This document shows, in pieces, positions 8,430-17,021 of a DNA stretch of 64,000 bases; positions within the stretch are counted from its first letter, which is position 1, and each line of letters starts with the position of its first letter. The stretch covers positions 174,858 to 238,857 of the forward strand of contig NZ_NKYF01000012.1 of assembly GCF_002262885.1 (NCBI RefSeq). Direction: 5' to 3'. The position numbers and the translations under genes were made by a program. This stretch comes from Pseudonocardia sp. MH-G8 (GTDB lineage Bacteria; Actinomycetota; Actinomycetes; Mycobacteriales; Pseudonocardiaceae). Below the pieces are notes generated by a model. It was not told the origin of the DNA. It saw only the letters and a program-made list of their open reading frames with translations, and did no database searches.

Positions 8430-10519
8430 CGCGGACGCACGATCTCGCGGCCCTGCGCGGCGCCTTGCTGGCCCCCCGCAGCGTCGCACTGGTCGGCGTC
8501 TCCGACGACGTCCGCAAGACCGGGGCCCGGCCCCTGCAGTACCTGCGCCGCGCGGGGTGGGCCGGCACCGTCTACCCCGTCAACCCGAACCGCCCGCTGG
8601 TCCAGGGAGAGCGGGCCTGGCCCTCGGTCGAGGCGCTGCCCGAGGTGCCCGAGCACGCCTACGTCCTCGCCGGGCCCGACGCGGCGGTGGAGGTCACCCG
8701 CGAGTGCGCCCGGCTCGGCGTCCAGGTCGTGACGATCATGGCCGACGGGTTCGTCGGTCCGGACCCGGCGAGCGTGGCCCGCGCACGTGCGCTGCAGGAC
8801 ATCGTGGCCGCGCACGCCGTGCGGGTGGTGGGGCCGTCCAGCCTCGGTGTGGTCAACGTCCACGAGCGGCTGACCCTCACCGCGAACGCCGCGTTCGGCG
8901 AGCCGGACCTGCCCGAAGGCGGCGTGTTCGTCGCCTCCCATTCGGGCAGCGTCATCGGCGCGCTGGTCTCGCGGGGCAAGGAGATGGGCGTCGGCTTCGC
9001 CGGGCTGGTCTCGACCGGTGGTGAGGTGGACCTGTCGCTCGGCGAGATCTGCCTGTCGACCCTCGACGACCCCGGCGTCGAGGGGTACGCCCTGTTCCTG
9101 GAGTCGCTCGCCGGCGCCGCGAGCCTGCGCGAGTTCGCCGCCGCCGCGGCCGAGCGCGGCAAGCCGGTGCTGGCCTACAAGCTGGGCCGTTCCGACGCCG
9201 GCGCCGAGCTCTCGGTCTCGCACACCGGCGCCCTTGCCGGCGACGACGCGGTGGCGAGCGCCTTCCTCGCCGACATCGGGATCGGGCGGGTGGACAGCTT
9301 CGAGGCGCTGCTCGAGGGGCAGCAGCTGGTGCGTTCGGTGCCGCTGCGTCCGCGGGCGGCGCGCGCCCCGCGCGTCGGGGTCGTCACCACGACCGGCGGG
9401 GGCGGGGCGATGGCCGTCGACCGGCTCGCGGTCGCGGGCGCCGTGCCCCAGCGCCCGAGCGAGGAGACGCGGCGGGCGCTGGCCGAGCGCGGCATCGCCG
9501 CCGACCACGGCACGCTCGTGGACCTCACCCTCGCCGGCACGCGCTACGAGGTGATGTCGGCCGCCCTCGAGGTGATGGTCGCCGCCCCGGAGTTCGACGT
9601 GGTCGTGGCAGTGCCGGGCTCCTCGGCCCGGTTCCACCCCGACCTCGCGGTGCGCCCGATCGCGGACCGAGCCCACACCGGGGCACCCCTGGCCGCCTTC
9701 GTGGTGCCGGAGGCCCCCGAGGCGTTGCGGCTGCTGCGCTCCGCGGGCGTGTCCGCGTTCCGCACACCGGAGTCGTGCGCCGACGCGATCGTCGCGGCCT
9801 TCTCCCGCCGCGCCCCCCGCCCCGCCGGGTCGCGGGCACCGGCCGCGATCCCCGGCCTCCCCGACGCGGCCGGGGTGCTCGACGAGGTCGCCTCCTACGC
9901 GGTGCTGGACGCCGTCGGCGTGCCGCACGCGCCGTTCACGCTCCTCGCGCCGGGCGGCGACGTCCCGGACGTCGCCGGGCCCAGCGTGGTGAAGGCGGTG
10001 TCGGCGCGGCTGCCGCACAAGTCCGACGCCGGCGCCGTGGTCCTCGACGTGCGGGACGCCGACGGCGTCCGCCGCGCGGTGGCGGACATCGGCGCCGCTC
10101 TCGCCGCCACCGTCCCGGACGTGGCGCTCGAGACGGTGATGGTCGCGCCGATGGTGCGGGGTCTGGCCGAGGTGCTCGTCGGCTACCGGCGCGATCCCGA
10201 CGCCGGCCCGATCATCGTCCTCGCCGCCGGGGGCGTGCTCGCCGAGCTCTACCGCGACCGGTCCGTGCGCACCGCCCCGGTCGACCTCGCCACCGCCGAG
10301 GAGATGGTGGCGGAGGTGCTGGCCCTGCGGGCGCTGGCCGGGTACCGCGGCGCTGCGCGCGGTGACCTGCCGGCCCTCGCCCGCGCCGTCGTCGGGTTGT
10401 CGCAGCTGGCCGCGTCCCCGCGGATCGCCGAGGCCGAGGCCAACCCGGTCATGGTGCTGGCGCAGGGTCGGGGCGTCGTGGCGGTGGACGCACTCGTGCG
10501 GATCGAGGAGGAACGGTGA
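8426..10519 (+). CDS. NDP-forming acyl-CoA synthetase, fused alpha and beta domains
   Basis: A 697-residue ADP-forming acetate-CoA ligase-type protein. Order: CoA-binding Rossmann domain (about 10-130, with SVALVGVSDD), the succinyl-CoA ligase-like flavodoxin domains (about 150-440), then a C-terminal ATP-grasp domain (about 470-697, with VVKAVSARLPHKSDAGAVV). The likely phospho-acceptor His is residue 266 in SVSHTGALAG, and the SHSGS loop near 171 matches the family's second active-site loop. It would form an acyl-CoA with ATP giving ADP and phosphate. It overlaps the dehydrogenase before it and the hydratase after it by four bases each. The acid is not identifiable; a carboxylic acid from the tct-imported substrate is the simplest guess. 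Confidence 0.88.
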   Translation: MTRTHDLAALRGALLAPRSVALVGVSDDVRKTGARPLQYLRRAGWAGTVYPVNPNRPLVQGERAWPSVEALPEVPEHAYVLAGPDAAVEVTRECARLGVQVVTIMADGFVGPDPASVARARALQDIVAAHAVRVVGPSSLGVVNVHERLTLTANAAFGEPDLPEGGVFVASHSGSVIGALVSRGKEMGVGFAGLVSTGGEVDLSLGEICLSTLDDPGVEGYALFLESLAGAASLREFAAAAAERGKPVLAYKLGRSDAGAELSVSHTGALAGDDAVASAFLADIGIGRVDSFEALLEGQQLVRSVPLRPRAARAPRVGVVTTTGGGGAMAVDRLAVAGAVPQRPSEETRRALAERGIAADHGTLVDLTLAGTRYEVMSAALEVMVAAPEFDVVVAVPGSSARFHPDLAVRPIADRAHTGAPLAAFVVPEAPEALRLLRSAGVSAFRTPESCADAIVAAFSRRAPRPAGSRAPAAIPGLPDAAGVLDEVASYAVLDAVGVPHAPFTLLAPGGDVPDVAGPSVVKAVSARLPHKSDAGAVVLDVRDADGVRRAVADIGAALAATVPDVALETVMVAPMVRGLAEVLVGYRRDPDAGPIIVLAAGGVLAELYRDRSVRTAPVDLATAEEMVAEVLALRALAGYRGAARGDLPALARAVVGLSQLAASPRIAEAEANPVMVLAQGRGVVAVDALVRIEEER

Positions 10520-11568
10520 GCGACCGGGAGCTCGTCATCGACGTGCACGGGCACTACACGACCTACCCGCCCCAGGTGGCCGAGTGGCGCTCGCGCCAGG
10601 TGCGGGCCTTCGAGAACGGGCAGCCGCTGCCCGACCCCGAGGACCTGGTCGTCACCGACGCCGAGCTCGTCGAGTCCGTGGCGACCCACCAGCTGGCCGG
10701 GATGGACGCGCGCGGCATCGACGTCACGCTCTTCTCCCCGCGCGCGAGCCGGATGGCCCACCACGTCGGGAACCTGGAGGTCAGCACCGCGTGGGCACGG
10801 GTGTGCAACACGCTCGTCGCCCGGATCTGCGCGCTGTTCCCGGACCGGTTCCAGCCGGTGGCGATGCTGCCCCAGAGCCCCGGCGCACCACCCGCGAGCG
10901 TGCTGCCCGAGCTCGAGCGCTGCGTGCGCGAGCACGGCGTCGTCGGGGTGAACCTCAACCCCGACCCGTCCGGCGGTGCGTGGGGCGGTCCGCCGCTGGG
11001 CGACCGGGCCTGGTACCCGGTCTACGAGGCCCTCGTCGCGCAGGACCTCCCGGCGATGATCCACGTGAGCGCCAGCGCCAACCCGGCGCTGCAGACCACG
11101 GGGGACTGGTACCTCGGCGCGGACACCACCGCCTTCGTGCAGCTGATGCGCTCGGACGTCCTCACCGACTTCCCCGGCCTCAGGTTGATCATTCCCCACG
11201 GCGGGGGCGCGGCGGCGTTCCACTGGGGCCGCTTCCGGGGCATGGCGCAGGACCAGGGCCGGCCGCCGCTGGAGGAGCACCTGCTGGGCGGGCTCCTGCT
11301 CGACACCTGCGTCTATCACCAGGCCGGCATCGACCTCCTGTTCGGCGTGGTACCCATCGAGAACATCCTGTTCGGCTCGGAAGCGGTGGGCGCGGTACGC
11401 GGGATCGACCCCCGGACCGGTCACCACTACGACGACACCCGCCGCTACGTCGACGCCGCGGGCCTCGGGGCCGCGCAGCGCGCGCTCGTCTACGAGGGGA
11501 ACGCGCGGCGCACCTACCCGCGGCTCGACCGGGCGCTCGGGAGCGGACGCACCGCGACCGCGCGCTGA
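10516..11568 (+). CDS. LigJ-like 4-oxalomesaconate hydratase (amidohydrolase superfamily)
   Basis: A 350-residue TIM-barrel amidohydrolase. The HxH metal motif is VIDVHGHY (His11, His13), further ligands lie in MIHVSAS and IIPHGGG, and the C-terminal part reads FGSEAVGAVRGIDPRTG followed by a GNARR segment. This last block is characteristic of 4-oxalomesaconate hydratase (LigJ/GalB-type function in the protocatechuate 4,5-cleavage and gallate routes). That group, as I recall it, has Glu where most amidohydrolases have the last metal-binding Asp; the same Glu is seen here. The expected reaction is hydration of 4-oxalomesaconate to 4-carboxy-4-hydroxy-2-oxoadipate. The LigK-like aldolase for the next step is at 16334. 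No ring-cleavage dioxygenase is in the window, so a related tricarboxylate could be the real substrate. Confidence 0.78.
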   Translation: MSDRELVIDVHGHYTTYPPQVAEWRSRQVRAFENGQPLPDPEDLVVTDAELVESVATHQLAGMDARGIDVTLFSPRASRMAHHVGNLEVSTAWARVCNTLVARICALFPDRFQPVAMLPQSPGAPPASVLPELERCVREHGVVGVNLNPDPSGGAWGGPPLGDRAWYPVYEALVAQDLPAMIHVSASANPALQTTGDWYLGADTTAFVQLMRSDVLTDFPGLRLIIPHGGGAAAFHWGRFRGMAQDQGRPPLEEHLLGGLLLDTCVYHQAGIDLLFGVVPIENILFGSEAVGAVRGIDPRTGHHYDDTRRYVDAAGLGAAQRALVYEGNARRTYPRLDRALGSGRTATAR

Positions 11569-11577
11569 CCCGCGGAC

Positions 11578-12786
11578 GTGTCGAAGGTCGGGAGGGCGAC
11601 ACTGCCTCCCTACTTCCTGGTCACCGCGGTGACCACGATGATGCTCGTGACGGGGATGAACATCCTCGTCCCGGTGCTGCCCGGCTACGCCAGCTCGTTC
11701 GGGGTCGGCGCCACCGAGGTGGGCCTCGTCGTCTCCGCCTTCGCCCTCGGCCGGCTGCTGTTCGAGGTGGCGGGCGCCCGGTGGGCCGAACGCGTCGGGC
11801 CCCGGGCGGTGTGCGCGGTCGGCGCGCTGGTGATCGCGGCCGCCTCGGTGGTCGGCGGCCTCGTGGAGAGCTTCCCGGTGCTGCTCGCGGCCCGGCTGGT
11901 CCAGGGCATCGGCTCGGCGCTGTACATGAGTGCCGCGACCCTGCTCGTCGTCTCGCTCGTGCCGCAGGGATCGGCGGGGCGGTGGATGTCGCTCTACCAC
12001 GGGATCTTCCTGCTCGGCCTGGCCGTCGGACCGCTCGTGGGCGGCGGTGTAGCGGAGCTGTGGGGCCTGCGGGCACCCTTCTTCGCCTACGGCGCGATGG
12101 CCGTCGTCGGCGCGGTGCTGTCCGTCGTCCGCCTGCCCGGCCCGGCGGCGCTGCAGCCCGCCGAGGGCAGCCGTGCGGCCCCCGGCGGCGCGCGGCGTTC
12201 CGGGGTCCTCGCCCTGCTCGGGCACCGCGCCTTCGCGATCTCGCTGCTCGTCATCCTGGTGATGTTCATCGTCCGCACCGGGCTCCGGAACACCGCGGTG
12301 CCGCTCTACGCGGGCGAGGTGCTCGGGATGACGGCCGGGGGGATCGGCCTGCTCGTCACGGCCGCGGCGGTGGGGCAGATCGTGGTGCTCTGGCACGCGG
12401 GCTCGGTCCTCGACGCCCGCGGTCCCCGGTGGGTCCTCGTGGTCAGCCTCGCCGGGGCCGCCGCGAGCGTGCTGCTGTTCACCGTGGCGACGACGCCGCC
12501 GGTGCTCGCCGTCTGCATGGTGCTCCTGGGCCTGGTCACCGCCTACTCCACGGCCGCGCCGACCGTCGTGGTGGTGGACGTGGCCGACCCGCGGGCACGC
12601 GGCACGGCCATTGGTATCCAGCGCATGGTCACCGACGCAGGCCAGCTGATCGGGCCGGTCCTCGTCGGCCTGGTGCTGGACCACGCGACGTTCCTCGTCG
12701 CGTTCGTCACCATCGGTGTGCTGGTGGCGCTCACCGCGGCGTGCACGCTCGCCATGCCGGACACCCGGCGCGCCGATCGCGGCTGA
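11578..12786 (+). CDS. Major facilitator superfamily transporter
   Basis: A 402-residue protein with about twelve hydrophobic segments. It has a conserved cytoplasmic loop between helices 2 and 3 (WAERVGPRAV) and the helix-4 region RLVQGIGSALYMSAATLL typical of drug:H+ antiporter-like MFS members. It follows the hydratase by nine bases and is the last gene of the operon that starts with tctB. The GTG at 11578 has no clear Shine-Dalgarno, and translation may depend on coupling. It could import a related acid or export an intermediate. The substrate cannot be read from sequence. The next gene is convergent, six bases away. Confidence 0.82.
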   Translation: MSKVGRATLPPYFLVTAVTTMMLVTGMNILVPVLPGYASSFGVGATEVGLVVSAFALGRLLFEVAGARWAERVGPRAVCAVGALVIAAASVVGGLVESFPVLLAARLVQGIGSALYMSAATLLVVSLVPQGSAGRWMSLYHGIFLLGLAVGPLVGGGVAELWGLRAPFFAYGAMAVVGAVLSVVRLPGPAALQPAEGSRAAPGGARRSGVLALLGHRAFAISLLVILVMFIVRTGLRNTAVPLYAGEVLGMTAGGIGLLVTAAAVGQIVVLWHAGSVLDARGPRWVLVVSLAGAAASVLLFTVATTPPVLAVCMVLLGLVTAYSTAAPTVVVVDVADPRARGTAIGIQRMVTDAGQLIGPVLVGLVLDHATFLVAFVTIGVLVALTAACTLAMPDTRRADRG

Positions 12787-12792
12787 GGAGCG

Positions 12793-13875
12793 TCAGTCCT
12801 GCGGCAGCACGTAGGGAGCGCCGGTGCGGGCGCAGATCTCCCGGAGACGGGCTCGCAGGCTCGCCGGGAGCGGGATCCCGTGCGCCGTCCGATCGGCGCG
12901 GGCGCGGCTCTCCGGCTCGCCCGCCACCAGCACCTCGGCGCCGTCGGCGGGCCGGGTGGCGTGCTGGGAGTCGATGATCTGGTCGACGGAGTCGAGGACG
13001 TCCCCGGCGTCGCGGAACGCGCCCGGGTCGATCGCCAGGCAGAAGTGCCCGATGTTGTCCGGGCTGCCCTGCTCGCGGGTCGCCGACGCGGTGCCGCCGG
13101 ACAGCGCCGAGCTGAGGATCTCGACCATGAGCGACAGCCCGTAGCCCTTGTGCCCGCCTCCGGTCGTGCCCGGCCCGCCGAGCGGGGTGAGGCCGCCGCC
13201 CAGGCCCTCCCATGCGGCGCGCAGGGCGGCGCCGGCGTCGGTCACCGCGTCGCCGGCCGGGTCGACGAACCAGCCATGCGGGAGCGGCTGGTCGGCGAGG
13301 TCGTAGACCTTGATCTTGTTGATCGCCACCGTCGAGGTGGCCATGTCGAGGAGGAAGGGTTCGTGGCGGCGGGCCGGTGCGGCGAAGGCCAGCGGGTTCG
13401 TGGACAGCCGCGGCTCCGCGCCGCCAGTTGGCACGACGGCGGTCGTGCGCGCCGAGGTGGTCACGAGCCCCAGCAGGCCCGCCTCGGCCGCCATCGCCGC
13501 GTAGTAGCCGGCGGCGCCGAAGTGGTGCGAGTTGACCACCGAGACCGCGGCGAGCCCGGACCGTCCGGCCTTGTCGATCGCGATCCGCATCGCCTCCGCG
13601 GCGGCGGGGTGCCCGAAGCCGTGTTGGGCGTCGACGAGCGCGGTCACCGGGCTCTCGCGCAGCACGGTCGGGCGGGCACGCGGGTTCAGGTGCCCGGAGC
13701 GGAACAGCCGCTCGTAGCTGACGAACATCGAGATCCCGTGGGAGTCGATCCCCGAGAGGTCGGTGTGGGTCATCGCCTCGGCGGTCACCGCGACCGCGTC
13801 CTCGGCGAGGCCCCAGGAGCGCAGGATCTCGCTGATCTGGCGGTGGACGTCGTCGGCGGCGACCCGGTCGCGCAT
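12793..13875 (-). CDS. Ldh2/malate-L-lactate dehydrogenase family oxidoreductase
   Basis: A 360-residue member of the Ldh2/YlbC family, a NAD(P)-dependent 2-oxoacid reductase fold unrelated to the Rossmann dehydrogenases. Hallmarks are DLSGIDSHGISMF with the catalytic His, VVNSHHFGAAGYYA, STNPLAFAAP and the C-terminal GGGHKGYGLSLMVEIL nucleotide-binding block. Start ATG 13875 has GGGAG six bases upstream; a GTG at 13905 is a weaker alternative. Members reduce 2-oxoacids such as oxaloacetate, ureidoglycolate or 2,3-diketogulonate. It is divergent from the MmgE/PrpD operon across a short region with the palindrome at 13918-13927, so the two units may be co-regulated. Confidence 0.87.
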   Translation of the reverse strand: MRDRVAADDVHRQISEILRSWGLAEDAVAVTAEAMTHTDLSGIDSHGISMFVSYERLFRSGHLNPRARPTVLRESPVTALVDAQHGFGHPAAAEAMRIAIDKAGRSGLAAVSVVNSHHFGAAGYYAAMAAEAGLLGLVTTSARTTAVVPTGGAEPRLSTNPLAFAAPARRHEPFLLDMATSTVAINKIKVYDLADQPLPHGWFVDPAGDAVTDAGAALRAAWEGLGGGLTPLGGPGTTGGGHKGYGLSLMVEILSSALSGGTASATREQGSPDNIGHFCLAIDPGAFRDAGDVLDSVDQIIDSQHATRPADGAEVLVAGEPESRARADRTAHGIPLPASLRARLREICARTGAPYVLPQD

Positions 13876-13917
13876 GGCGGCTCCCGTTCGATCTTGTGAG
13901 GACACGGCGGTGTGCCT

Positions 13918-13927
13918 GTGTATACAC
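13918..13927. promoter_or_regulatory. Palindrome GTGTATACAC between divergent operons
   Basis: A perfect 10-bp palindrome in the 111-bp gap between the divergent Ldh2-type gene (start 13875) and the MmgE/PrpD gene (start 13987). The core TGTATACA resembles operators of FCD-type GntR regulators. One such regulator is encoded at 20953-21636, but which protein binds here is not shown by the sequence. Confidence 0.45.
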
Positions 13928-13986
13928 TACGGGCTGTGTTGGATGCCGGGCTGCGAGAGCCCGGCCCGTCTGCGGGAGCCGATGAC

Positions 13987-15348
13987 GTGACTCACGAGAA
14001 CGCCGACCTCAGCGCGACCCGGGCCCTCGCCCGCGGTGCGGTCGCCGCGCGCGACCGGCCGCTGCCCGAGCCGGCGGTCCGCGCGGCGCTCGCCGCGATC
14101 GTCGATTGGACGGCGGTGACGGTCGGCGGGGCCGTGGCCGAGCCCGCCACCGCACTGCGGCGGGGCCTGCTCACCGGGACGGGCCCGTGCCGGCTGCCGG
14201 GCACGCGCGACGGCGCCTCCGCCGAGACCGCGGCCCTCGTCAACGGCACGGCCGCGCACACCCTCGAGCTCGACGACATCTACGCCCCGGGGCTCTACCA
14301 CCCCGGTGCGCCCACCATCGCGGCCGCGCTCGCGGCGGGGGAGCGCGGCGGCGTCGGCGGAGCGGACCTGGTGCGCGGCGTCGTCATCGGGTACGAGGTG
14401 GGCAACCGGGTGGCCGGCACGCTCGGCGCCGCGCACTACCGGTACTGGCACAACACCGGCACGGCGGGAGCCCTCGCCGCGGCCGCCGCGGCCGCCGAGG
14501 TGCTGCGGCTCGACGTCGAGCGGTTCGCGCACGCCCTCGCGCTGGCGGCCACCACGGGGGCCGGGCTCCAGCAGACCTTCCGCAGCGACTCGATGGGCAA
14601 ACCGCTGCACAGCGGCCACGCCGCCCAGGCGGGCACGGTCGCGGCCTTCGCCGCGTCCGCGGGGTTCACCGGCACCCCCTCCGTGCTGGACGGGGAGATC
14701 GGGATGGGTGCGGTGATGTCCGACTCGCCGTCGTGGGACGCCGCCGCGGCGCCCTTCGGCCCGGGGTTCCTCGTCGAGAGGACCAGCGTCAAGCCCTACC
14801 CCTGCTGCGGGCACGTCTTCGCCGCCATCGACGCCGCGCTGGAGTTGCGGGAGGCGGGTGTGCGCGCCGAGGAGGTCACCAGGATCGAGGCCGAGTCCTA
14901 CTCGACCGCCTTGACGGTGGCCGGGAACCCCGCCCCGACCACGCCGTTCGAGGCGAAGTTCTCCATCCCGTTCGTCGTCGCGCACGCCCTCGTGCACGGC
15001 GAGGTGGCCGCCGGCGCCTTCACCGACGACCGGCTGGCCGACGCGCGCGTCACCGCCGTCATGAACCGGGTGACGTTGCGCCCGGGCGCGGAGTTCGACG
15101 AGGCCTTCCCGGCGCGCCGTGGCGCCCGCGTCACCGTCGTCGAGCGCGACGAGCGCGAGCGTGCCGTCACCGTCGCCGACCGCCGCGGCGACCCGGCGAA
15201 CCCCGTGACCCGCGAGCAGCTCGACGCGAAGTTCCGCTCGCTGGTCGAGCCGGTGCTGGGGGCCGAGCGCGCCGCCGAGCTCCGGGAGCTGCTGTGGGAC
15301 CTCACGGGTGTCGCGGACGTCCGCTCCCTGCCGCTGGAGCCGGTGTGA
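13987..15348 (+). CDS. MmgE/PrpD-family dehydratase or isomerase
   Basis: A 453-residue MmgE/PrpD protein. The N-terminal helical domain carries the family signature AALVNGTAAHTLELDDIY, and the C-terminal lid domain contains SVKPYPCCGHVFAAIDA and PFEAKFSIPFVVAHAL. Family members include 2-methylcitrate dehydratase, cis-aconitate decarboxylase and iminodisuccinate epimerase, all acting on compact di- or tricarboxylic acids. I chose GTG 13987 because GGGAG lies eight bases upstream and similarity begins soon after; an upstream start would cross the palindrome region. Its stop overlaps the hydroxyacid dehydrogenase start by four bases, and the three-gene unit ends with a LigK-like aldolase. It probably dehydrates, decarboxylates or isomerises a tricarboxylate; the exact reaction is open. 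Confidence 0.87.
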   Translation: MTHENADLSATRALARGAVAARDRPLPEPAVRAALAAIVDWTAVTVGGAVAEPATALRRGLLTGTGPCRLPGTRDGASAETAALVNGTAAHTLELDDIYAPGLYHPGAPTIAAALAAGERGGVGGADLVRGVVIGYEVGNRVAGTLGAAHYRYWHNTGTAGALAAAAAAAEVLRLDVERFAHALALAATTGAGLQQTFRSDSMGKPLHSGHAAQAGTVAAFAASAGFTGTPSVLDGEIGMGAVMSDSPSWDAAAAPFGPGFLVERTSVKPYPCCGHVFAAIDAALELREAGVRAEEVTRIEAESYSTALTVAGNPAPTTPFEAKFSIPFVVAHALVHGEVAAGAFTDDRLADARVTAVMNRVTLRPGAEFDEAFPARRGARVTVVERDERERAVTVADRRGDPANPVTREQLDAKFRSLVEPVLGAERAAELRELLWDLTGVADVRSLPLEPV

Positions 15349-16337
15349 ACGAGAGCTGGACGGTCTTCGTCACGGCCCCGGCGCTCAGCGAGCCGGGCCT
15401 GGGCATGCTCACCGACGCCGGCTGCGAGGTGATCCTGCTGAGCGGCAGCAAGGACGAGGCCGAGGTCGCCGAGACGCTGGCCACGCGGCCCGTCGACGCC
15501 GTCCTCTCGCGGACGCTCACCCTCGACGGCGCCGCGATGCGCTCGTGCCCGACCCTGAAGATGATCTCCAAGCACGGTGCCGGTGTGAACAACGTCGACG
15601 TCGCCGCGGCCACCGCACTGGGCATCCCCGTCACGTTCACCCCCGGCGCCAATGCCCGGGCGGTCGCGGAGCTGGCGATCGGGCTGATGCTCGCCGCCGC
15701 CCGCCGGATCACCTGGTTCGACACGCAGCTCAAGGCCGGGCGCTGGACCCCCGTCCCGGACGGCGTCGAGCTGGCCGGTCGCACCCTCGGCCTGGTCGGG
15801 TTCGGGAACGTCGGGAGCAAGGTCGGAGCGCTCGGAACGGCGTTGGGGATGGACGTCGTGGCCTACGACCCGATCCTCACCGGCGCGCCCGACGGTGTGC
15901 GCGTGGCGTCGTCCCTGGAGGAGGTGCTCCGGGTCGCCGACGTCCTCAGCCTGCACGTGCCCCTGACCGCAGACACCCGCGACATGATCGGTGGCCGGGA
16001 GCTCGACCTGCTCCCCGACGGCGCCATCGTGATCAACACCGCGCGCGGTCCGGTGCTCGACGACGCCGCGCTGGTCGCGGCGCTGCGCGGTGGCAGGCTG
16101 CGGGCGGCGGGGATCGACACCCTGGCGCACGAGCCCATCCGGCCCGACGATCCGCTGCGCGCGCTCGAGAACGTGGTCCTCACCCCCCACGTCGGCGGCT
16201 CCACCGTCGCCGCCCTGCGGACCGTCAGCGCGATGGCCGCCCGCAACATCCTGACCATGATGCGCGGTGAGCCGGTGGAGGAACGCTTCCAGGTCGACCC
16301 CCGCGCCTTCGGCAGCCCCGTGGGGACGACGCGGTGA
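15345..16337 (+). CDS. D-3-phosphoglycerate dehydrogenase-like 2-hydroxyacid dehydrogenase
   Basis: A 330-residue D-2-hydroxyacid dehydrogenase closer to the SerA subgroup than the one at 6295. The substrate loop reads ISKHGAGVNNVDVAAA, the cofactor motif LGLVGFGNVGSKV, the catalytic Arg is in INTARGPVLDD, the Glu in LAHEPI and the His in LTPHVGGST. The C-terminal ACT regulatory domain of true SerA is absent, so serine biosynthesis is unlikely. GTG 15345 overlaps the MmgE/PrpD stop by four bases, and its own stop overlaps the aldolase start. It may feed a 2-oxoacid to the aldolase or reduce one it makes. Confidence 0.86.
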   Translation: MNESWTVFVTAPALSEPGLGMLTDAGCEVILLSGSKDEAEVAETLATRPVDAVLSRTLTLDGAAMRSCPTLKMISKHGAGVNNVDVAAATALGIPVTFTPGANARAVAELAIGLMLAAARRITWFDTQLKAGRWTPVPDGVELAGRTLGLVGFGNVGSKVGALGTALGMDVVAYDPILTGAPDGVRVASSLEEVLRVADVLSLHVPLTADTRDMIGGRELDLLPDGAIVINTARGPVLDDAALVAALRGGRLRAAGIDTLAHEPIRPDDPLRALENVVLTPHVGGSTVAALRTVSAMAARNILTMMRGEPVEERFQVDPRAFGSPVGTTR

Positions 16338-17017
16338 GCGGGAACGGGCTTCCGCCCGGCTACGCGATCGGCGCGCGCGGGCCGCGCACCGACCCCGCCC
16401 TCGTCGCGGCGCTGCGCGCGGTCCCGGTGCCGGTCATCGGTGACTGCATGGGCCGGATCGTCGGCACCAGCCGGCTGCGGCCCTACCACCCCGTCACCGA
16501 GCCGGCGATGGCCGGCCCCGCGCTGACCGTGCGGGTGCGGCCGGGGGACAACCTGATGCTGCACAAGGCGATCCTCATGGCCGAACCGGGGGACGTCATC
16601 GTCGTCGACGGGGCGGGGGACACCACCCAGGCCCTCATCGGCGGGCTCATGCGGACCACGGCGCTGCACCGCCGCATCGCCGGGTTCGTGATCGACGGCG
16701 CGCTGCGGGACGTCGCCGAGTGGGCGGAGGGCGGCATGCCCGCGTTCGCCGCCGGGAACTCGCTGCGCGGCCCGGGCAAGGACGGGCCGGGCGAGATCAA
16801 CGTGCCCATCACCTGCGCCGGGCTCGTCGTCGCGCCGGGGGACGTCGTGGTGGCCGACGGCGTCATCGCCGTGGCGCCGTCCGAGATCGGGCCGCTCCTC
16901 GAGCGCTGCCGCGCCAAGCTGGCCGACGAGGAGCGGGTGCGGCAGCAGAACGCCTCCGGCGCGACCGACGAGGAGCGGATCGACGCCTACCTGCGCAGCC
17001 GCGGTGTGGAGCTCTGA
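16334..17017 (+). CDS. LigK/RraA-type class II aldolase (HMG/CHA aldolase, oxaloacetate decarboxylase)
   Basis: A 227-residue RraA-fold protein of the 4-hydroxy-4-methyl-2-oxoglutarate / 4-carboxy-4-hydroxy-2-oxoadipate aldolase group. Seen motifs are VPVIGDCMGR, RPGDNLMLHKA, IVVDGAGDTTQALIGGLM and the GALRD pair. The Gly-rich loop and the Arg-Asp about twenty residues apart are the conserved metal and pyruvate-binding elements of active aldolases. LigK enzymes split 4-carboxy-4-hydroxy-2-oxoadipate into pyruvate and oxaloacetate and often decarboxylate oxaloacetate. The LigJ-like hydratase at 10516, in the facing operon 5 kb away, would make that substrate. The GTG start overlaps the preceding stop by four bases. 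A role with another 4-hydroxy-2-oxoacid remains possible. Confidence 0.84.
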   Translation: MSGNGLPPGYAIGARGPRTDPALVAALRAVPVPVIGDCMGRIVGTSRLRPYHPVTEPAMAGPALTVRVRPGDNLMLHKAILMAEPGDVIVVDGAGDTTQALIGGLMRTTALHRRIAGFVIDGALRDVAEWAEGGMPAFAAGNSLRGPGKDGPGEINVPITCAGLVVAPGDVVVADGVIAVAPSEIGPLLERCRAKLADEERVRQQNASGATDEERIDAYLRSRGVEL

Positions 17018-17021
17018 CGGG

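Noticed and set aside
8198..10018. 606-codon minus-strand frame
   Set aside because: Antisense to the NDP-forming CoA ligase, low-complexity Arg/His/Gly composition.
10249..12684. 811-codon minus-strand frame
   Set aside because: Shadow of the LigJ-like, MFS and CoA-ligase genes on the plus strand; no domain pattern.
13912..13986. Upstream start for the MmgE/PrpD gene
   Set aside because: Would include the divergent palindrome region and residues without family similarity; GTG 13987 has a ribosome-binding site.
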